Source: Scilla litardierei | Taxonomy: Eukaryota > Streptophyta > Magnoliopsida > Asparagales > Asparagaceae | Direction of reading: 5' to 3' | Assembly (NCBI GenBank): GCA_030789695.1 | Contig: CM061142.1 | Span: 567,601,281 to 567,665,280, forward strand | Length of the DNA: 64,000 nucleotides | In this document: in pieces, positions 62,060 to 64,000 of the stretch | Layout: the number at the start of each line of letters is the position of its first letter | Numbering within the stretch: position 1 is the stretch's first letter | Made by a program: the position numbers and the translations under genes | Notes under the pieces: generated by a model | What the model saw: only the letters and a program-made list of their open reading frames with translations | What the model was told of the DNA's origin: nothing | Database searches by the model: none

Positions 62060-63233
62060 GGTGATGACAAACCAACATAAATAATACACAATAATAATGA
62101 TTCAAATGAAGTGTACTTACTCCCCCTGCATTGATGACACGTTAGTTCCATATTCAATAATATTCATATGCATCAAGCAGCGAGGGAGATATGAAATATG
62201 AACCACATATTGACATATAGGATCTAAATCCATTTTATATCTTCACTCCCCCTAAATCTAACACATCAAATTAGATTCATGGTAAGTTCCTTTGAATTAT
62301 TAATTAGCACATTGTCATTATTATATATCTCCCCCTTTGGCATTAGCAAAAAAAGAGCGGGAGGAGATCAACGACAAAACCAATGGCTAAGAATAACGCA
62401 TGGGAGTCGAAGAATACGACCAAGGTCAAATAGACATCAATGCAAAATATCAAATGTAAAATACCGAATAAAAGCAAAGCGTGCAAATGAGACCAAAGTC
62501 GAAAATCGAAAACCGAAATCATAAAACCATCGGCGAAAATCGAAATATGAAATCATCAAACCATAGGCGAAAATCGAAATCCGAAATCATCAAAACTCAA
62601 ATCACTTTTACGTATTGAGTTTTGGAACATACTCTCCAAAATCAATAGATGCATGGAAAACAATTCTATGTTTCCATAGAAAGAATTCTTTTTAATCCAT
62701 AAAATCGTCGAACGACGAAATCAATATCAGAGACATAAATCCAATGAGAATACCAAATGTAGCATGCAAGAACATATGGCATATACTAATCTAGCATACT
62801 AGTATTCAAATTGAAACAAAATGATACCAATCGTAATATATTCTACCAATGGATACCAATGAGAATCAAAAGTATGAACACACTTACAACATTAAGCTCC
62901 CCCTACTTTGGTGCATCAATTAGGCACCATCAACTCCATTTGAATGAAAATCCTTACGAATCAAGGAGTTGGTAGGGTTGGTATCCCACGGTGGATTTAA
63001 CCTAGAGAATATCATTTTGGTATCCAAAAATCTTTTTGGATCATATGGGTTAGGCAATAAATTTAGTGAATTAAATGTAACTCATATCCTAACTAAATTC
63101 AAATTCAATATGAATTTAAGTTACAAATAAATATGCACATACAAAGAAAGTAACCAATTCTTACCACAATTGCATTGGTACCCATAAAATGAAATTAAAC
63201 AAATGGTACCAAGCAATGAAGGGTCAAAGGAAA
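62060..63233 (-). other. 3' UTR of copia A'
   Basis: No coding. Polypurine-like GCAGGGGGAGTAA (62122), TTAGGGGGAGTG (62245) and CAAAGGGGGAGA (62330) on the - strand match the positions of similar motifs in copia A. Confidence 0.65.
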
Positions 63234-63971
63234 CTAACCCTTCGGAAACCAAGTCCAAGAGGACCTTGATTTCCCAACATAATCATCATTCAAGATAACA
63301 TCATTAATATAAGATTGCACATACAAATTCTTATTATGCATGCTTGTGTTCTTCGGACCCCAAATGGTGTATGTCTTGGGAGTCCTAATCCTATTGGGAA
63401 CATGCATACGTTGTTGATTTCTATGTGATGCATGTCGTGGGTAAGCATATGGCATACGATGCAATGGTGCATGATGATAATTATTCATATGAGAATGAGG
63501 ATGAACATATGAATGTGGAGGAACACGTGCATGAGTGTGTCTCACATGGTGTGCACGTGCTCGTGGATGCGGAGTATAGAAATCGGCATATGTGCTAACA
63601 TGTGGGGTAGGATTTGTGTTCCTACGTGGCATGGTATACATGAAAGCATGACCCTTCTTTGGAGGTCCACCCAAAGTGGGTTTCTTTCCAAATGGGGGCG
63701 TGTTCCTAGCGGAAGCATCATTGGTAGAAGAACTACCCATGAAGTGTTTACTTCCACTAGTAGAAGCATCGGAAGATGGCCTAACAAAGGTGGCGGACGA
63801 TTTGGACGAATCTCCCATCTTATACCCCAAACCAATGTGATGATTGGCCGGAGGTAAGTCATTTAGGATATTATCCAACTTGCCCTTACCTTTGTTGAAT
63901 TCATGAATTCGGCCTAATGTGCTCTCATGCTTCTCGGTGAGAGAATGCAAGGAAGCATCCAAAGTGGACAC
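63234..63971 (-). CDS. gag-like C-terminal part with histidine-rich region (copia A')
   Basis: 245 codons, open from beyond the first visible ATG; the true start is probably outside the window. Residues 1-35 are helical and end FNKGKGKLD, matching FNKGKEKLD in the copia B gag. Residues 35-100 are Ser/Gly/Lys-rich, about 125-195 are strongly histidine- and arginine-rich (HPRARAHHVRHTHARVPPHS), and the end is KSRSSWTWFPKG, matching WVWFPIG at the end of the copia B gag. It stops directly before the UTR, without protease or pol, so this element too is probably gag-only. The histidine-rich stretch has no CCHC spacing and its role is unknown. Confidence 0.55.
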   Translation of the reverse strand: MSTLDASLHSLTEKHESTLGRIHEFNKGKGKLDNILNDLPPANHHIGLGYKMGDSSKSSATFVRPSSDASTSGSKHFMGSSSTNDASARNTPPFGKKPTLGGPPKKGHAFMYTMPRRNTNPTPHVSTYADFYTPHPRARAHHVRHTHARVPPHSYVHPHSHMNNYHHAPLHRMPYAYPRHASHRNQQRMHVPNRIRTPKTYTIWGPKNTSMHNKNLYVQSYINDVILNDDYVGKSRSSWTWFPKG

Positions 63972-64000
63972 TTGCGATGCGAGTGCACAAACACGTGACT

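Larger units (their letters stand above)
60331..64000 (-). mobile_element. copia A', 3' part, running off the window
   Basis: 3' LTR 60331-62045, polypurine tract, UTR and a gag-like ORF on the - strand. It inserted into copia E; the bases before it are ACAAG (60326-60330), and the matching copy should be beyond the window. LTR and UTR are of the copia A family (13506-17241). Confidence 0.78.

Overview
The window is plant nuclear DNA, almost certainly from an angiosperm and probably a eudicot. It is close to wall-to-wall LTR retrotransposons. The evidence is Athila-type Ty3/gypsy elements with the TGGCGCC primer site and GCTTGGGGGA polypurine tracts, a chromovirus-like Ty3/gypsy element with gag and pol, several copia-type LTRs with GGGGGAG polypurine tracts, and GT-AG introns. 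I found no confident host gene, tRNA or rRNA. Letters A-E are my own labels for families.

Layout. 1-8007: 3' part of Athila A on the + strand (pol end, a downstream 726-codon ORF, long UTR, 3' LTR). 8008-8601: an unassigned LTR-like fragment. 8602-13505: a truncated chromovirus-like element on the - strand (RT-PR-gag plus its 5' LTR), sitting inside 13506-17241, the 3' half of copia A (+). 17242-20847: UTR and 3' LTR of Athila C (+). 20848-21279: an LTR fragment of copia D (-). 21280-21544: a low-copy repeat related to about 50500-50690. 21545-50250: one copia C LTR of about 1.6 kb, blown apart by two nests. The first is copia B, a gag-only element (21896-37095), which itself holds a nearly intact chromovirus-like element (26577-36271). 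The second is Athila B (38083-49966), whose 3' LTR holds a copia D solo LTR (46030-48544). Most junctions are fixed by target-site duplications. 50251-56396: an LTR-like stretch, a decayed multi-exon transposon-associated gene and a 2.4 kb minisatellite. 56747-60330: a copia E LTR and gag remnant (-). 60331-64000: copia A', with its 3' LTR and gag-like ORF (-), running off the window.

How the parts work. The element at 26577-36271 looks potentially autonomous. Its LTRs have equal length and differ by roughly 0.7% by eye. Two GT-AG introns (113 nt between gag and protease, 72 nt inside integrase) appear to turn three reading-frame blocks into one gag-pol frame of 1484 codons; leaving the first intron in stops translation after Gag. 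The 113-nt intron is kept, with the same length and splice sites, in the diverged copy at 8602-13505. Athila B and copia B are non-autonomous and would need enzymes in trans.

Three patterns cut across unrelated families. First, most LTRs carry an array of family-specific short palindromes just upstream of the TATA box, and in both Athila A and Athila B a second copy of the same palindrome-plus-TATA module sits inside the element, upstream of the ORF that follows pol. Second, the transcribed part of most LTRs carries series of small hairpins whose loop is constant while the stems change with base pairing kept. Third, Athila families share paired stem-loops after pol and just before the polypurine tract, with compensatory changes. 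These three patterns are the best candidates for something undescribed. All were read by eye; alignments and expression data would decide them.
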